Part shown: positions 1-8,807 of the stretch, piece by piece
Layout of the letters: the number at the start of each line of letters is the position of its first letter
Position numbering within the stretch: position 1 is the stretch's first letter
NCBI GenBank assembly: GCA_900473795.1
Contig: UCMT01000018.1
Coordinates: 62,001-126,000 of the forward strand
Direction: 5' to 3'
Source: Hyphomicrobiales bacterium
GTDB taxonomy: Bacteria; Pseudomonadota; Alphaproteobacteria; Rhizobiales; Rhizobiaceae
Length of the DNA: 64,000 bases
Position numbers and translations under genes: made by a program
Notes under the pieces: model-generated
Database searches by the model: none
What the model saw: the letters and a program-made list of their open reading frames with translations, nothing else
What the model was told of the DNA's origin: nothing

Positions 1-1
1 T

Positions 2-505
2 GAATATCTCGCCTCGGAGCAGGCTCTGGCCGCGGTCGTCTTCTGGACCATGGGCAGTCTCACCAAGGCGACCTGGGTCAAGGTCTGGGTGACCGGGGCC
101 ATCCTCGTCTTCGCCGTTCCGCTGTTTGCCCGCCGCGCCTGGGCGCTGACGGCGCTGCGGCTCGGCGATGACAAGGCGGCGAGCTTCGGCATCAATGTGC
201 GCGCCCTTCGCCTGGAAACGATGCTGCTGGTCAGCCTTCTCGCCGCAATCCCGGTTTCCTTCGTCGGCACCATCGGGTTTGTCGGCCTGGTTGGACCGCA
301 TATTGCGCGCATGCTGGTCGGCGAGGATCAGCGCTTCTTCCTTCCGGCCTCGCTCGTCTGTGGCGCGCTGCTGTTGTCCGCGACCTCGGTCGTCTCGAAG
401 ACGATCATTCCCGGCGCCATTCTGCCGATCGGCGTCATCACCGCGCTCGTGGGTGTTCCCTTCTTCTTCGTGCTCATCTTCAGTAATCGGAGGCGGTCAT
501 GGTAA
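2..505 (+). CDS. FecCD-family iron/siderophore ABC permease, C-terminal part
   Basis: This is the C-terminal part (about 167 residues) of an inner-membrane permease of the FecCD/BtuC family, which moves iron-siderophore, haem or cobalamin complexes into the cytoplasm. The reading frame is open at the left window edge, so the N-terminus is missing. The segment GFVGLVGPHIAR followed by hydrophobic helices and a positively charged tail (NRRRSW) is typical of the family's last transmembrane region and its ATPase-contacting loop. The stop codon overlaps the start of the downstream ATPase gene by seven bases, so the two are translationally coupled and form one importer. The substrate cannot be read from this fragment. 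Confidence 0.9.
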   Translation, partial: EYLASEQALAAVVFWTMGSLTKATWVKVWVTGAILVFAVPLFARRAWALTALRLGDDKAASFGINVRALRLETMLLVSLLAAIPVSFVGTIGFVGLVGPHIARMLVGEDQRFFLPASLVCGALLLSATSVVSKTIIPGAILPIGVITALVGVPFFFVLIFSNRRRSW

Positions 506-1254
506 GTCTGGCACTCAAGGGGCTTGGCGCCAAATACGGCAAACATGTCGTCCTGTCCGGCGTTGATACCGATGTGCTGGTCGGCGGCGCGATCACCGCC
601 GTGATCGGTCCCAATGCGGCGGGCAAATCGACGCTTTTCAAGCGCATTGCCGGCCTCACCTCCGGCCCGGGCACCGTCTATCTCAGCGATACCGAGAAGG
701 GGCCGGAAACGATCTGCTACATGCCGCAGGATACCGGCGCCAATGCGGTCCTGACGGTCTATGAATCGGTGCTGCTGGCAGCCAAGCAGGGTTCCGGCTG
801 GAAAGTTCACGACCGCGATCTCGCGGATATCGATCAGGTCCTGCAGGCACTGAGGATCGACGATCTCGCCTTTCGCGGTCTTGGCGAGCTCTCCGGCGGC
901 CAGCGCCAACTGGCGTCGATTGCCCAGGCGCTCGTCCGCAAGCCGGAGATTCTCCTGATGGATGAGCCGACCTCGGCTCTCGATCTGTTTCGCCAGATCG
1001 AGGTACTGGGTTTCATGAAGGCACTGGCAGCCCGTTCGGGCATGGCGGTGCTGATTGCGCTGCACGATCTTAATCATGCGCTTCGTTATTGCGCCAACAC
1101 CATCGTCATTGCCGACGGCAAAATGGCCGCCAGCGGCCCGACGGCCGATGTCATAACGCAGGCGATGCTGCGCGACATTTACCGGGTCGAGGCGCGGCTC
1201 GAAGCCTGTTCGCAGGGGAAACCGCTGGTGATCGTCGACAGCTCCATCGTTTGA
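499..1254 (+). CDS. FecE/BtuD-family ABC transporter ATP-binding protein
   Basis: This 251-residue cytoplasmic ATPase energises the iron-complex permease encoded just upstream. Walker A (GPNAAGKST, residues 37-45), the ABC signature LSGGQRQ, Walker B ([12 protein letters not shown]) and the switch histidine in ALHDLNHALRYC are all present. Length and motifs fit the FecE/BtuD class used for siderophores, haem and vitamin B12. The ATG lies inside the last codons of the permease gene, so this is the distal gene of the operon. No substrate-binding protein or TonB receptor is visible in this window, so whether the cargo is a siderophore, haem or B12 stays open. No terminator is obvious after the stop. 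Confidence 0.92.
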   Translation: MVSLALKGLGAKYGKHVVLSGVDTDVLVGGAITAVIGPNAAGKSTLFKRIAGLTSGPGTVYLSDTEKGPETICYMPQDTGANAVLTVYESVLLAAKQGSGWKVHDRDLADIDQVLQALRIDDLAFRGLGELSGGQRQLASIAQALVRKPEILLMDEPTSALDLFRQIEVLGFMKALAARSGMAVLIALHDLNHALRYCANTIVIADGKMAASGPTADVITQAMLRDIYRVEARLEACSQGKPLVIVDSSIV

Positions 1255-1364
1255 TCGCAACGTGAAGGCGGTCGCCGCCCAACCACAGTGTCTGTCGGCG
1301 CCTTCGGCGCCGATCGTGTTTCCGGCGGCAATTTCGCAAGTCATACGCTGCTTGCAAAGGCGAG

Positions 1365-1394
1365 TTGACGAGCGCGCGATTTTGCCTCTACAAT
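1365..1394 (+). promoter_or_regulatory. Predicted sigma-70 promoter for the GNAT-hexosaminidase unit
   Basis: TTGACG at 1365-1370 and TACAAT at 1389-1394 are separated by 18 bases, a good housekeeping promoter. Transcription would begin near 1401, inside the inverted repeat at 1393-1417, which suggests repression at the start site. Confidence 0.55.
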
Positions 1395-1417
1395 TAAGTC
1401 AAGGTATTTGACTTAAT
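1393..1417 (+). promoter_or_regulatory. Perfect inverted repeat, probable repressor operator
   Basis: ATTAAGTCAA and TTGACTTAAT form 10-base arms around a 5-base centre (GGTAT). It covers the predicted start point of the promoter at 1365-1394, the usual place for a repressor. The cognate regulator is not identified. MarR, GntR and LacI proteins all use sites of this size, and none is encoded next to it. Confidence 0.6.
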
Positions 1418-1503
1418 GCAGCCCTCGATCATCCGAAGCAATGGATGGCTTGGCAACCATCGAACAGCCACGGTCACCTGATTCCCAACCGCACGGGTTC
1501 AAT

Positions 1504-1980
1504 ATGGATTATCTGGTCAATCTTTCCTTGGTTAAACCCGTTCCCGGTCTCGACGCGCGAATGGAAAAAGCGGGTGTGACGATCCGGCGGGCGCTTGCAC
1601 CGGAGCTTGAGCTGGTGACGGGCTGGGTGCGGGAAAAGTTTGGCTCCGGCTGGGCGAGCGAGACTACGGTCGCCTTGGCCCGGCAGCCGCCGACCTGTTT
1701 TCTTGCGACGCGGGCGGAAAAACTCATCGGCTTTGCCTGCCACGAATCGATCGCCCGCGACTTTTTCGGGCCGACCGGCGTTGACGAGGCGGCGCGCGGC
1801 GAGGGCATCGGCCACGCGCTGCTGCTCGCCTGTTTGCTGGATTTGAAGACCATGGGCTACGGCTACGCCATTATCGGCGATGTCGGCCCATCGGCGTTCT
1901 ACGAGCGCACGGTCGGTGCCACGCCGATCCCCAATTCGACCCCCGGCGTCTATGCCGGGCTGCTCAAAAGCGCCGACTGA
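1504..1980 (+). CDS. GNAT-family N-acetyltransferase
   Basis: This is a 158-residue GCN5-related acetyltransferase, predicted to move an acetyl group from acetyl-CoA to an unknown amine. The acetyl-CoA loop is seen as AARGEGIGHALLLACL (the R/Q-x-x-G-x-G/A motif), followed by GYAIIGDVGPSAFYERTVGA, the usual last strand and helix with the Tyr near the thiol. The start at 1504 is chosen because related proteins begin near this point; an in-frame ATG at 1441 would add 21 residues with no family support. It lies 19 bases before the hexosaminidase gene and probably shares its promoter and operator. That context suggests a role in amino-sugar handling, but the substrate is unknown. Confidence 0.75.
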   Translation: MDYLVNLSLVKPVPGLDARMEKAGVTIRRALAPELELVTGWVREKFGSGWASETTVALARQPPTCFLATRAEKLIGFACHESIARDFFGPTGVDEAARGEGIGHALLLACLLDLKTMGYGYAIIGDVGPSAFYERTVGATPIPNSTPGVYAGLLKSAD

Positions 1981-1999
1981 CCCTTTCTCCGGAGCAAAG

Positions 2000-4027
2000 A
2001 TGATGGCGATTGCGACCAAGGCCAAATACCAGTTGGAGACGTTCTGGGTGCCGGAGGGGCAGGAGGAGAGCCCGGTCTATGCGCTCCGTCTCACCAACAA
2101 CACCGACCAGCCGCTTGAAAATTTCACGCTGTGCGTTTCCGGCCCGGCGCGTATCGACCCGGCAGCTTCGGTGGAAGGCGGAACGCTGCTGAAGCGGCTG
2201 TCGAACCACGCCGAGTTCGCGCCGCCGGAAGGTTTCGTGCTCCGGCCCGGAGAGAGCTGGACCGTCAAGGCGCTCGGGATGAGCTACCACCCGAAGCATT
2301 GGACTGATGGCGCCAATGCCGGTTACGTGGTGCTGTCGGACAACGACGCGGTGTCGGTCTCCGTTGCGCCGACGCGGGCGAAGGGCGACAATGCCGCCCT
2401 GACCCGCGGCGCCGTCATCTATCCGGTTCCGAACGTCGCGCCGGTGTCGGTTTCGGTGGTGCCGTGGCCAAATGCGGTCTCCGTTTCCGGCCGGTTGGCG
2501 CCTCCTGCCGGGCTCGATCTTAGGCCTGAGGGAGGCGAAGCCGCTGCGGCTGTGCGGGCGTTCAAAGCCCTGACCGAAGGCCTGTTTCCTGTCGAAGGCA
2601 TCGTCCGGCCGGCTGCGGAGGGTGGTTTTCCCATTTCCCTGTCGCTAGCGGACGGCTTTGCGCCGGAAGCATACAATGTCCGGTTTTCCGCCGCCGGCGT
2701 CGCGGTTTCGGGCAGCACCCGCACCGGCCTGCTCTATGGCCTGATCACGCTTGGACAGATTCTACGCGGCGCGCGGCTTCATCCCGAAACCTTCCTGTTT
2801 CCAGCGGCCGGCGAGATCATCGACGAGCCGGCGCTGGTCTGGCGCGGCGTCCATCTCGATGTCGCCCGCCAGTTCTACGCGACGGCGGAGATCGAACATT
2901 TCCTGCGGATCCTTGCCTGGAACAAGCTCAACCGGTTCCACTGGCACCTGTCCGACGACGAGGCCTGGCGCGTCGAGATCGATGCCTATCCGGCGTTGAC
3001 GGAGATCGGCGCCTGGCGCGGTCATGGCCTGAAAATCCCGCCGCTCTTGGGTTCTGGCCCGCAGGTGACGGGCGGCTATTACAGCAAGGCTGCGATCCGT
3101 GAGATCGTGGCGCAGGCGGCAAGCCTCGGCATTGAAGTGATCCCCGAAATTGACGTGCCCGGCCATTGCTACGCGATGCTGCAGGCGATCCCGGACCTGC
3201 GCGACCCGGGCGAGGTGGGCAGCTTTTATTCCGTTCAGGGGTTCCCGGTCAATTGCATCAATCCGGCGCGGGAACAGACCTATCGCGTTCTCGAAACGAT
3301 CTTCGACGAGCTGATCGAGCTGTTTCCATCGAAGATCATCCATATCGGCGCCGACGAGGTACCGCTCGGCGCATGGTCCGGTTCGCCGGAAGCGCTGGCG
3401 CGGCTGCGCGATATCAGTGGCGAGGCGGTAGCGGCGGCTCACGCCGCGCGGCTGAACGTCATCACCAATACGCACGGCGCCGACGAGATCGACGGATCGG
3501 GTGCTGCGGTGTTGCAGGCGGAGTTTCTGGCGCGCGTCCAGGCCTTTCTTGCTTCGCGCGGCTGCGTCACCGGCGGCTGGCAGGAAGCGGCGCATGGCAA
3601 CGTTATCGACAAGGGCCGGTCGTTGCTTTTCGGCTGGCGCACGGTCGAAGCTTCGGCCGCGCTTGCGGGCGAAGGGTACGACATGGTCGTCTGCCCGGGC
3701 CAGGTCTACTATCTCGACATGGCCAACAGCCAGGCATGGTCGGAGCCGGGCGCGAGCTGGGCCGGTTGGTCGGATCCGGAAAAACTCTACACGTTCGATC
3801 CCGTAGAAGGCTGGAGCGACGCGCAGAAAAAACATCTGCTCGGCGTACAATGCTGCATCTGGTCGGAGCCGATGACCGATCGCGGCGTCTTTGACCGGCT
3901 CGTCTTCCCCCGCCTGTCGGCGCTCGCCGAAACCGGCTGGACGCAGCCGCAGCGCAAATCGTTCCAGCGCTTCGAGGCGCTGGTTGGCCTGATGCCGATC
4001 CTCTACGGGATCTACGCCGAGCAATAG
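2000..4027 (+). CDS. Beta-N-acetylhexosaminidase (GH20)
   Basis: This 675-residue glycoside hydrolase family 20 enzyme removes terminal N-acetylglucosamine or N-acetylgalactosamine residues from oligosaccharides. The catalytic signature HIGADEV places the Asp-Glu pair at residues 452-453; the Glu is the acid and the Asp orients the substrate acetamide for substrate-assisted catalysis. The N-terminal 200 or so residues look like the beta-sandwich and GH20b domains, then the TIM barrel starts near WRGVHLDVARQFY and includes HWHLSDDEAWR. A GGAG at 1991 supports the start at 2000 (a second ATG follows at 2003). No signal peptide is present, so the enzyme should be cytosolic and act on imported chito-oligosaccharides. 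It is followed by a strong terminator. Confidence 0.92.
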   Translation: MMAIATKAKYQLETFWVPEGQEESPVYALRLTNNTDQPLENFTLCVSGPARIDPAASVEGGTLLKRLSNHAEFAPPEGFVLRPGESWTVKALGMSYHPKHWTDGANAGYVVLSDNDAVSVSVAPTRAKGDNAALTRGAVIYPVPNVAPVSVSVVPWPNAVSVSGRLAPPAGLDLRPEGGEAAAAVRAFKALTEGLFPVEGIVRPAAEGGFPISLSLADGFAPEAYNVRFSAAGVAVSGSTRTGLLYGLITLGQILRGARLHPETFLFPAAGEIIDEPALVWRGVHLDVARQFYATAEIEHFLRILAWNKLNRFHWHLSDDEAWRVEIDAYPALTEIGAWRGHGLKIPPLLGSGPQVTGGYYSKAAIREIVAQAASLGIEVIPEIDVPGHCYAMLQAIPDLRDPGEVGSFYSVQGFPVNCINPAREQTYRVLETIFDELIELFPSKIIHIGADEVPLGAWSGSPEALARLRDISGEAVAAAHAARLNVITNTHGADEIDGSGAAVLQAEFLARVQAFLASRGCVTGGWQEAAHGNVIDKGRSLLFGWRTVEASAALAGEGYDMVVCPGQVYYLDMANSQAWSEPGASWAGWSDPEKLYTFDPVEGWSDAQKKHLLGVQCCIWSEPMTDRGVFDRLVFPRLSALAETGWTQPQRKSFQRFEALVGLMPILYGIYAEQ

Positions 4028-4074
4028 GACACAACGAGGGTTCAAAGTTACGTCGGTCCGCTGGGGACAAAAAG

Positions 4075-4107
4075 AAACGGCGCCGCACGAATGGCGGCGC
4101 CGTTTTT
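4075..4107 (+). terminator. Strong bidirectional rho-independent terminator
   Basis: AAACGGCGCCGC (4075-4086) pairs perfectly with GCGGCGCCGTTT (4094-4105) around a 7-base loop and is followed by a T run. It sits between the convergent hexosaminidase and RND genes. The A-rich left flank lets it act on the minus strand too. Confidence 0.9.
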
Positions 4108-4134
4108 CATGAGGACGGGGTTCCTTCTTGCGGC

Positions 4135-7100
4135 TTATTCCGCGGCTTCCAACCCGGGCAGGACGGGCTGCGTGTGCAACTGCGTCACGGTGGCCGTCTC
4201 GGCGGGCGCTACGTGCGCCCCGGTTATCTTCAATGGCCTGTTGCCGGAAAGCGCGCGGACCACGACGTAGAAGACCGGTGTCAGGAACAGGCCGAACAGC
4301 GTCACCCCGATCATGCCCGAGAACACCGCGACACCCATGGCGTGGCGCATTTCCGCGCCCGCGCCCGTCGAGGTCACCAGTGGTACAACGCCCATGATGA
4401 AGGCCATCGAGGTCATCAGGATCGGACGCAGGCGAAGACGGCTCGCCTTGATCACCGCATCGAAGGGTTTGGCTCCTTCGAACTCCAGTTCGCGCGCGAA
4501 CTCGACGATCAGGATGGCGTTCTTCGCCGACAGCCCGACCAGCACGATCAGGCCGATCTGGGTGAAGACGTTGTTGTCGCCCGCCGTCAGCCAGACGCCG
4601 GCAAGGGCGGCGAGCAGCGCCATCGGGATGATCATGATGATCGACAGCGGCAAGGACAGGCTTTCATACTGCGCCGCCAGCACCAGGAAGACGAGCAGGA
4701 TCGACAGCGGGAAGATCAGCACGCCGGTATTGCCGGCAATGATCTCCTGATAGGTCAGTTCCGTCCACTCGAAGCTGACGCCGGCCGGCAGGGTTTCCGC
4801 CGCGATGCGTTCGACGGCGGCGCGCGCCTGGCCGGAGGAGTAGCCGGGTGCCGTGTTGCCGTTGACATCGGCCGAGAGGAAGCCGTTATAGCGCATGGCC
4901 CGCTCCGGCCCCGCACTGGAGCTGACGTTCAACACGGCCGACAGCGGGATCATTTCGCCGGAGTTCGAGCGCACCTGCAGCTTGCCGATGTCCTCGGCTT
5001 GCGCGCGGTAGGCGGCATCGGCCTGGACGCGGACGGAATAGGTCCGGCCGAACTTGTTGAAGTCGTTGACATAGACCGAGCCGAGATAGATCTGCAGCGT
5101 GTTGAAGATCTCCGTCAGCGGCACGTTCAGCTGCCGTGCCTTGGCGCGATCGACGTCGGCATAGAGCTGTGGAACGTTAACCTGATAGCTCGAGAACATG
5201 CCAACCAGTTCGGGCGCGGTGTAGGCCTTGGCCATGAAGCCCTTTACGGCTGCATCAAGAGCCTCGTAGCCGAGGCCAGCCTTGTCCTCCAATTGCAGCT
5301 TGAAGCCGCCGATGGCGCCGAGACCCTGGACGGGCGGGGGCGGGAAGATGGCACTGAAGGAGTCCTGGATGACGGAGAGCTCCTGGTTCAATCGCCCGGC
5401 AATTGCGCCAGCCGAAAGATCCGGCGTCGTGCGCTCCTCGAAGGGTTTCAACGACAGGAAGACGATGCCAGCATTGGACGAGTTGGTGAAGCCGTTGATC
5501 GACAGGCCGGGGAAGGCGATGGCGTCTTCGACACCCGGCACCTTGAGCGCGATGTCGCTGATGCGGCGGATCACCTCCTCCGTCCGGTCAAGCGAGGCGC
5601 CGTCCGGCAGCTGGGTGAAGCCGACCAGGTACTGCTTGTCCTGCGGCGGCACGAAGCCACCCGGCACGGCCTTGAAGAAGAACGCCGTCGCGCCGATGAG
5701 CAGCAGATAGACACCCATCATCAGCGTCTTGCGCGAGATCACGCCCTTGACGCCGGCGCTATAGCCATTCGCTCCACGCGTGAAGACGGTATTGAAGCCG
5801 CGGAAGAACCAGCCGAACAGGAAATCCATGATCCGGGTCAGGCGGTCCTTCGGCGCATCGTGGCCACGCAGGAGCAGGGCGGCCAGGGCAGGCGACAGGG
5901 TGAGCGAGTTGAAGGCCGAGATGACGGTCGAAATGGCGATCGTCAGGGCGAACTGCTTGTAGAACTGGCCGGTGAGGCCGGAGATGAAGGCAAGCGGCAC
6001 GAAGACGGCGACCAGAACCAGCGCGATCGCGATGATCGGGCCGGAGACTTCAGCCATTGCCCGATAGGTCGCTTCGCGTGGGGCAAGGCCGTTTTCGATG
6101 TTGCGCTCGACGTTTTCAACGACGACGATCGCGTCGTCGACGACAATGCCGATGGCAAGCACCAGCCCGAACAGGCTGAGCGCGTTGATCGAAAACCCGA
6201 ACAGCTGCATGATTGCGAAGGTGCCGACGATCGATACGGGAACGGCGATCAGCGGGATGATCGAGGCGCGCCATGTCTGCAGGAAGATGATGACGACGAT
6301 GACGACGAGGGCGATGGCTTCGAGCAGCGTGTGGATGACGGCCTCGATCGAGGCGCGCACGAACTGCGTCGTGTCGTAGACGATCTCGTAGTCGACATCC
6401 TGCGGCATCGTCGCCTTGATTTCCTTCATCACCGTGCGGACCTGATCGGCGATCTCGATCGCGTTCGATCCGGGTGCCTGGAAGACGGGGACGGCGACGG
6501 CCTGCTTGTTGTTGAGCAGCGAGCGCAGCGAATACTCGGCCGAACCAAGCTCGATGCGGGCGACGTCACGCAGTCGCGTGATCGCGCCGGTCGGGCTCGT
6601 CTTGATGATGATTTCGCCGAATTCCTCCTCGCTCTGCAGGCGTCCCTGCGCGTTGACGGAAAGCTGCAGGTCGACACCCTCGAGATTGGGCGAGGAACCG
6701 ATGACGCCGGCAGCCGCCTGGATGTTCTGGGCGCGGATTTCATTGACGACGTCCGATGCCGACAAGCCCAGTTCCGCCATCTTCTGCGGGTCGAGCCAGA
6801 TGCGCATCGAATAGTCGCCCGAGCCGAACAGTTGTACCTGTCCGACACCGTCGATGCGGGCGAGCCTGTCCTTGACGTTGATCAGCGCGTAATTGCGCAG
6901 ATAGGTCATGTCGTAGCGACCCTCGGGCGAGGTCAGGTGCACGACCATCATCAGGTCGGGAGAGCTCTTGACGGTGGTGACGCCGAGGCGGCGCACTTCT
7001 TCCGGCAGGCGCGGCTCGGCCTGGCTGACACGGTTTTGAACGAGCTGCTGGGCCTGGTCCGGATCGGTGCCGAGCTTGAAGGTGACGGTGAGCGTCATCA

Positions 7101-7365
7101 GGCCGTCGGTGGTCGCCTGGCTGCTCATGTAGAGCATGTCCTGGACGCCGTTGATCGATTCCTCCAGCGGCGTCGCCACCGTTTCGGCAATCACCTTGGG
7201 GTTTGCGCCGGGATAATTGGCACGCACCACGACGGACGGCGGCACGACATCCGGATACTCCGAGATCGGCAGGATCGTCATGGCGATCAGGCCGCCGAGG
7301 AAGATGAGGAAGGACAGAACGCCCGCGAAAACCGGGCGATCGATGAAGAACCTGGAGATATTCAT
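4135..7365 (-). CDS. RND multidrug efflux inner-membrane pump (AcrB/MexB type)
   Basis: This 1076-residue resistance-nodulation-division pump would export hydrophobic or amphipathic compounds using the proton gradient. It starts with the typical MNISRFFIDRPVFAGVLS and has the two paired aspartates of TM4 (IGIVVDDAIVVVENVER). The GSAEYSLRSLLN and APGSNAIEIADQVR segments of the porter domain and the second six-helix block ending near 1030 are also seen. Length matches AcrB/MexB (about 1040-1050) with a slightly longer C-terminal tail. It follows its membrane fusion partner by 37 bases on the same strand. No outer-membrane factor gene is present, so a TolC-type channel encoded elsewhere must complete the pump. 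Confidence 0.95.
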   Translation of the reverse strand: MNISRFFIDRPVFAGVLSFLIFLGGLIAMTILPISEYPDVVPPSVVVRANYPGANPKVIAETVATPLEESINGVQDMLYMSSQATTDGLMTLTVTFKLGTDPDQAQQLVQNRVSQAEPRLPEEVRRLGVTTVKSSPDLMMVVHLTSPEGRYDMTYLRNYALINVKDRLARIDGVGQVQLFGSGDYSMRIWLDPQKMAELGLSASDVVNEIRAQNIQAAAGVIGSSPNLEGVDLQLSVNAQGRLQSEEEFGEIIIKTSPTGAITRLRDVARIELGSAEYSLRSLLNNKQAVAVPVFQAPGSNAIEIADQVRTVMKEIKATMPQDVDYEIVYDTTQFVRASIEAVIHTLLEAIALVVIVVIIFLQTWRASIIPLIAVPVSIVGTFAIMQLFGFSINALSLFGLVLAIGIVVDDAIVVVENVERNIENGLAPREATYRAMAEVSGPIIAIALVLVAVFVPLAFISGLTGQFYKQFALTIAISTVISAFNSLTLSPALAALLLRGHDAPKDRLTRIMDFLFGWFFRGFNTVFTRGANGYSAGVKGVISRKTLMMGVYLLLIGATAFFFKAVPGGFVPPQDKQYLVGFTQLPDGASLDRTEEVIRRISDIALKVPGVEDAIAFPGLSINGFTNSSNAGIVFLSLKPFEERTTPDLSAGAIAGRLNQELSVIQDSFSAIFPPPPVQGLGAIGGFKLQLEDKAGLGYEALDAAVKGFMAKAYTAPELVGMFSSYQVNVPQLYADVDRAKARQLNVPLTEIFNTLQIYLGSVYVNDFNKFGRTYSVRVQADAAYRAQAEDIGKLQVRSNSGEMIPLSAVLNVSSSAGPERAMRYNGFLSADVNGNTAPGYSSGQARAAVERIAAETLPAGVSFEWTELTYQEIIAGNTGVLIFPLSILLVFLVLAAQYESLSLPLSIIMIIPMALLAALAGVWLTAGDNNVFTQIGLIVLVGLSAKNAILIVEFARELEFEGAKPFDAVIKASRLRLRPILMTSMAFIMGVVPLVTSTGAGAEMRHAMGVAVFSGMIGVTLFGLFLTPVFYVVVRALSGNRPLKITGAHVAPAETATVTQLHTQPVLPGLEAAE

Positions 7366-7402
7366 GGCGCGATCGCCCTTGTTCGAAAGTGCCGGTAACG
7401 GC

Positions 7403-8623
7403 TTACTGTGTGATGGAGGCTTGCAGCGCAGGATTTGCCCCGGTGCTCATCGAGACCATTTCGGGTGCGACGAGCGTGCCGGGACGGATGCGCTGCAGGC
7501 CATTGACGACGATGCGCTCGTCAGCCTTGAGACCTGATGTCACCACCCGCAGGCCATCGGATTTCGCGCCGACCGTGATTTCGCGGTATTCGGTGGTGTT
7601 GTCGGGCTTGACGACGATCACGTACTTCTTGTTCTGGTCGGTGCCGATCGCCCGCTCATGAATGAGAACGGCGTCTTCCGTCTTCGCCTGGCCCATGCTC
7701 AGCCGGGCGAACTGTCCCGGCATCAGCGCGCCATTGGCGTTGTCGAAGACGGCGCGGACCCGGATGGTGCCGCTTTGCGGGTCGACGCTGTTGTCGACGA
7801 GCTGGAGCTTGCCCTTGATATCCGCGTGACCGGCGACATCCATCTGCACCGGAACGCGGTCGAGGAAATTGCGGGCATTCACGCCTTCGGGCAGTTCGGC
7901 AAGAATGCCGGAGACGATCTGTTCATCCGCCTCGAAGCTCGCATAGATCGGGCTCAGCGACACCAGCCGGGTGAGGATCGGCGAGGACGGACCGGCGGCG
8001 ATGAGGTTGCCGGCAGTAATCTCGATCTTGCCGACGCGACCGGTAATCGGCGCGCGGATTCCGGTGTAGCTCAGATTGAGCTCGGCCGATTGCAGCACGG
8101 CGCGCGCGGCTTCCAGATCGGCCTCGGCACTTGCCTCACCGTTCAGGCGCTGATCGTAGTCACTTTGCGAAACCGCGTTGGAGGCAAGCAGTTGCTTGCC
8201 GCGCTTCAGTTCGGTGCGGGCCAAGGAGGCCCGGGCCTCGGCGGCAGTCACGCTCGCTTGGGCGCGGGCCACTTCTGCCTGGTAGGGAGCCGGGTCGATG
8301 GTGACGAGCAGGCCGCCCTTCTCGACGATCGCGCCTTCCTGGAAGTGAACGGACTGGATGGCGCCAGCCACCCGGGAGCGCAACTCGACATGATCGATCG
8401 CCTCCAGACGGCCGGAGAATTCACTCCACTGCGTTACGGGCTTTGCCTCAACGACGGCGACCGAGACGGGAACGGCAACGGGTGCGGCGGCCGTGGCATC
8501 GGCTGCGTTGCCGGTGCCGGACGGGCTGCCCTGGATTTCGAAGACGATCGTCGGTGCAATGGTTGCCACGGCAAGAACGAGCCCGGTGGCGAGAAGCTTG
8601 TTTCTGAAAGTTCCGAAAGACAT
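7403..8623 (-). CDS. RND efflux membrane fusion protein (AcrA/MexA type)
   Basis: This 406-residue periplasmic adaptor links the RND pump to an outer-membrane channel. An N-terminal hydrophobic stretch (LLATGLVLAVATIAPTIVF) serves as membrane anchor or signal. The lipoyl half-motifs flank the alpha-hairpin (VELRSRVAGAIQSVHFQEGAIVEKG and later ITGRVGKIEITAGNLI in pieces), followed by beta-barrel and membrane-proximal domains. It has no lipoprotein Cys near its start. It is the first gene of the efflux operon. Its promoter region overlaps two palindromes probably bound by the divergent TetR protein, so expression should be induced by a ligand of that regulator. Confidence 0.93.
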   Translation of the reverse strand: MSFGTFRNKLLATGLVLAVATIAPTIVFEIQGSPSGTGNAADATAAAPVAVPVSVAVVEAKPVTQWSEFSGRLEAIDHVELRSRVAGAIQSVHFQEGAIVEKGGLLVTIDPAPYQAEVARAQASVTAAEARASLARTELKRGKQLLASNAVSQSDYDQRLNGEASAEADLEAARAVLQSAELNLSYTGIRAPITGRVGKIEITAGNLIAAGPSSPILTRLVSLSPIYASFEADEQIVSGILAELPEGVNARNFLDRVPVQMDVAGHADIKGKLQLVDNSVDPQSGTIRVRAVFDNANGALMPGQFARLSMGQAKTEDAVLIHERAIGTDQNKKYVIVVKPDNTTEYREITVGAKSDGLRVVTSGLKADERIVVNGLQRIRPGTLVAPEMVSMSTGANPALQASITQ

Positions 8624-8718
8624 GGCGTTATCCTGAAATCTCTCGCCCCGATGCGGGGCCGGCCGGTCATCCTTCGTGGGAGGCGAGGGATTTGGGCGAA
8701 GGTTGCATTGACGTTTAA

Positions 8719-8730
8719 TACCGGTCGGTA
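8719..8730. promoter_or_regulatory. TetR-type operator, site 1
   Basis: TACCGGTCGGTA is an inverted repeat of TACCG around GT. It lies at the expected transcription start of the efflux operon, just downstream (on the minus strand) of the -10 element. It shares the TACCGnTCGGTA pattern with site 2 at 8773, which supports one regulator binding both. Confidence 0.7.
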
Positions 8731-8732
8731 TA

Positions 8733-8762
8733 GAAATAGGGTCCTGAACCGGTCAGTGTCAA
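8733..8762 (-). promoter_or_regulatory. Predicted promoter of the RND efflux operon
   Basis: Read on the minus strand, TTGACA (8762-8757) and TATTTC (8738-8733) are separated by 18 bases. The promoter is sandwiched between the two TACCGnTCGGTA palindromes, so a bound TetR dimer at either would block it. Confidence 0.55.
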
Positions 8763-8772
8763 TGGAATTATA

Positions 8773-8784
8773 TACCGATCGGTA
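8773..8784. promoter_or_regulatory. TetR-type operator, site 2
   Basis: TACCGATCGGTA is a perfect 12-base palindrome lying 23 bases before the TetR gene start. It matches site 1 at 11 of 12 positions. A weaker copy (AACCGGTCAGTG) lies between them at 8747-8758. The arrangement suggests autoregulation as well as control of the efflux pair. Confidence 0.7.
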
Positions 8785-8807
8785 CAAAAAATCAGGAGGT
8801 CCGGCCC

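Noticed and set aside
4174-7398. Open frame of about 1074 codons opposite the RND pump gene
   Set aside because: It mirrors the pump gene codon for codon in a GC-rich genome, is rich in Asp, Arg and His with no recognisable domain, and has no ribosome site.
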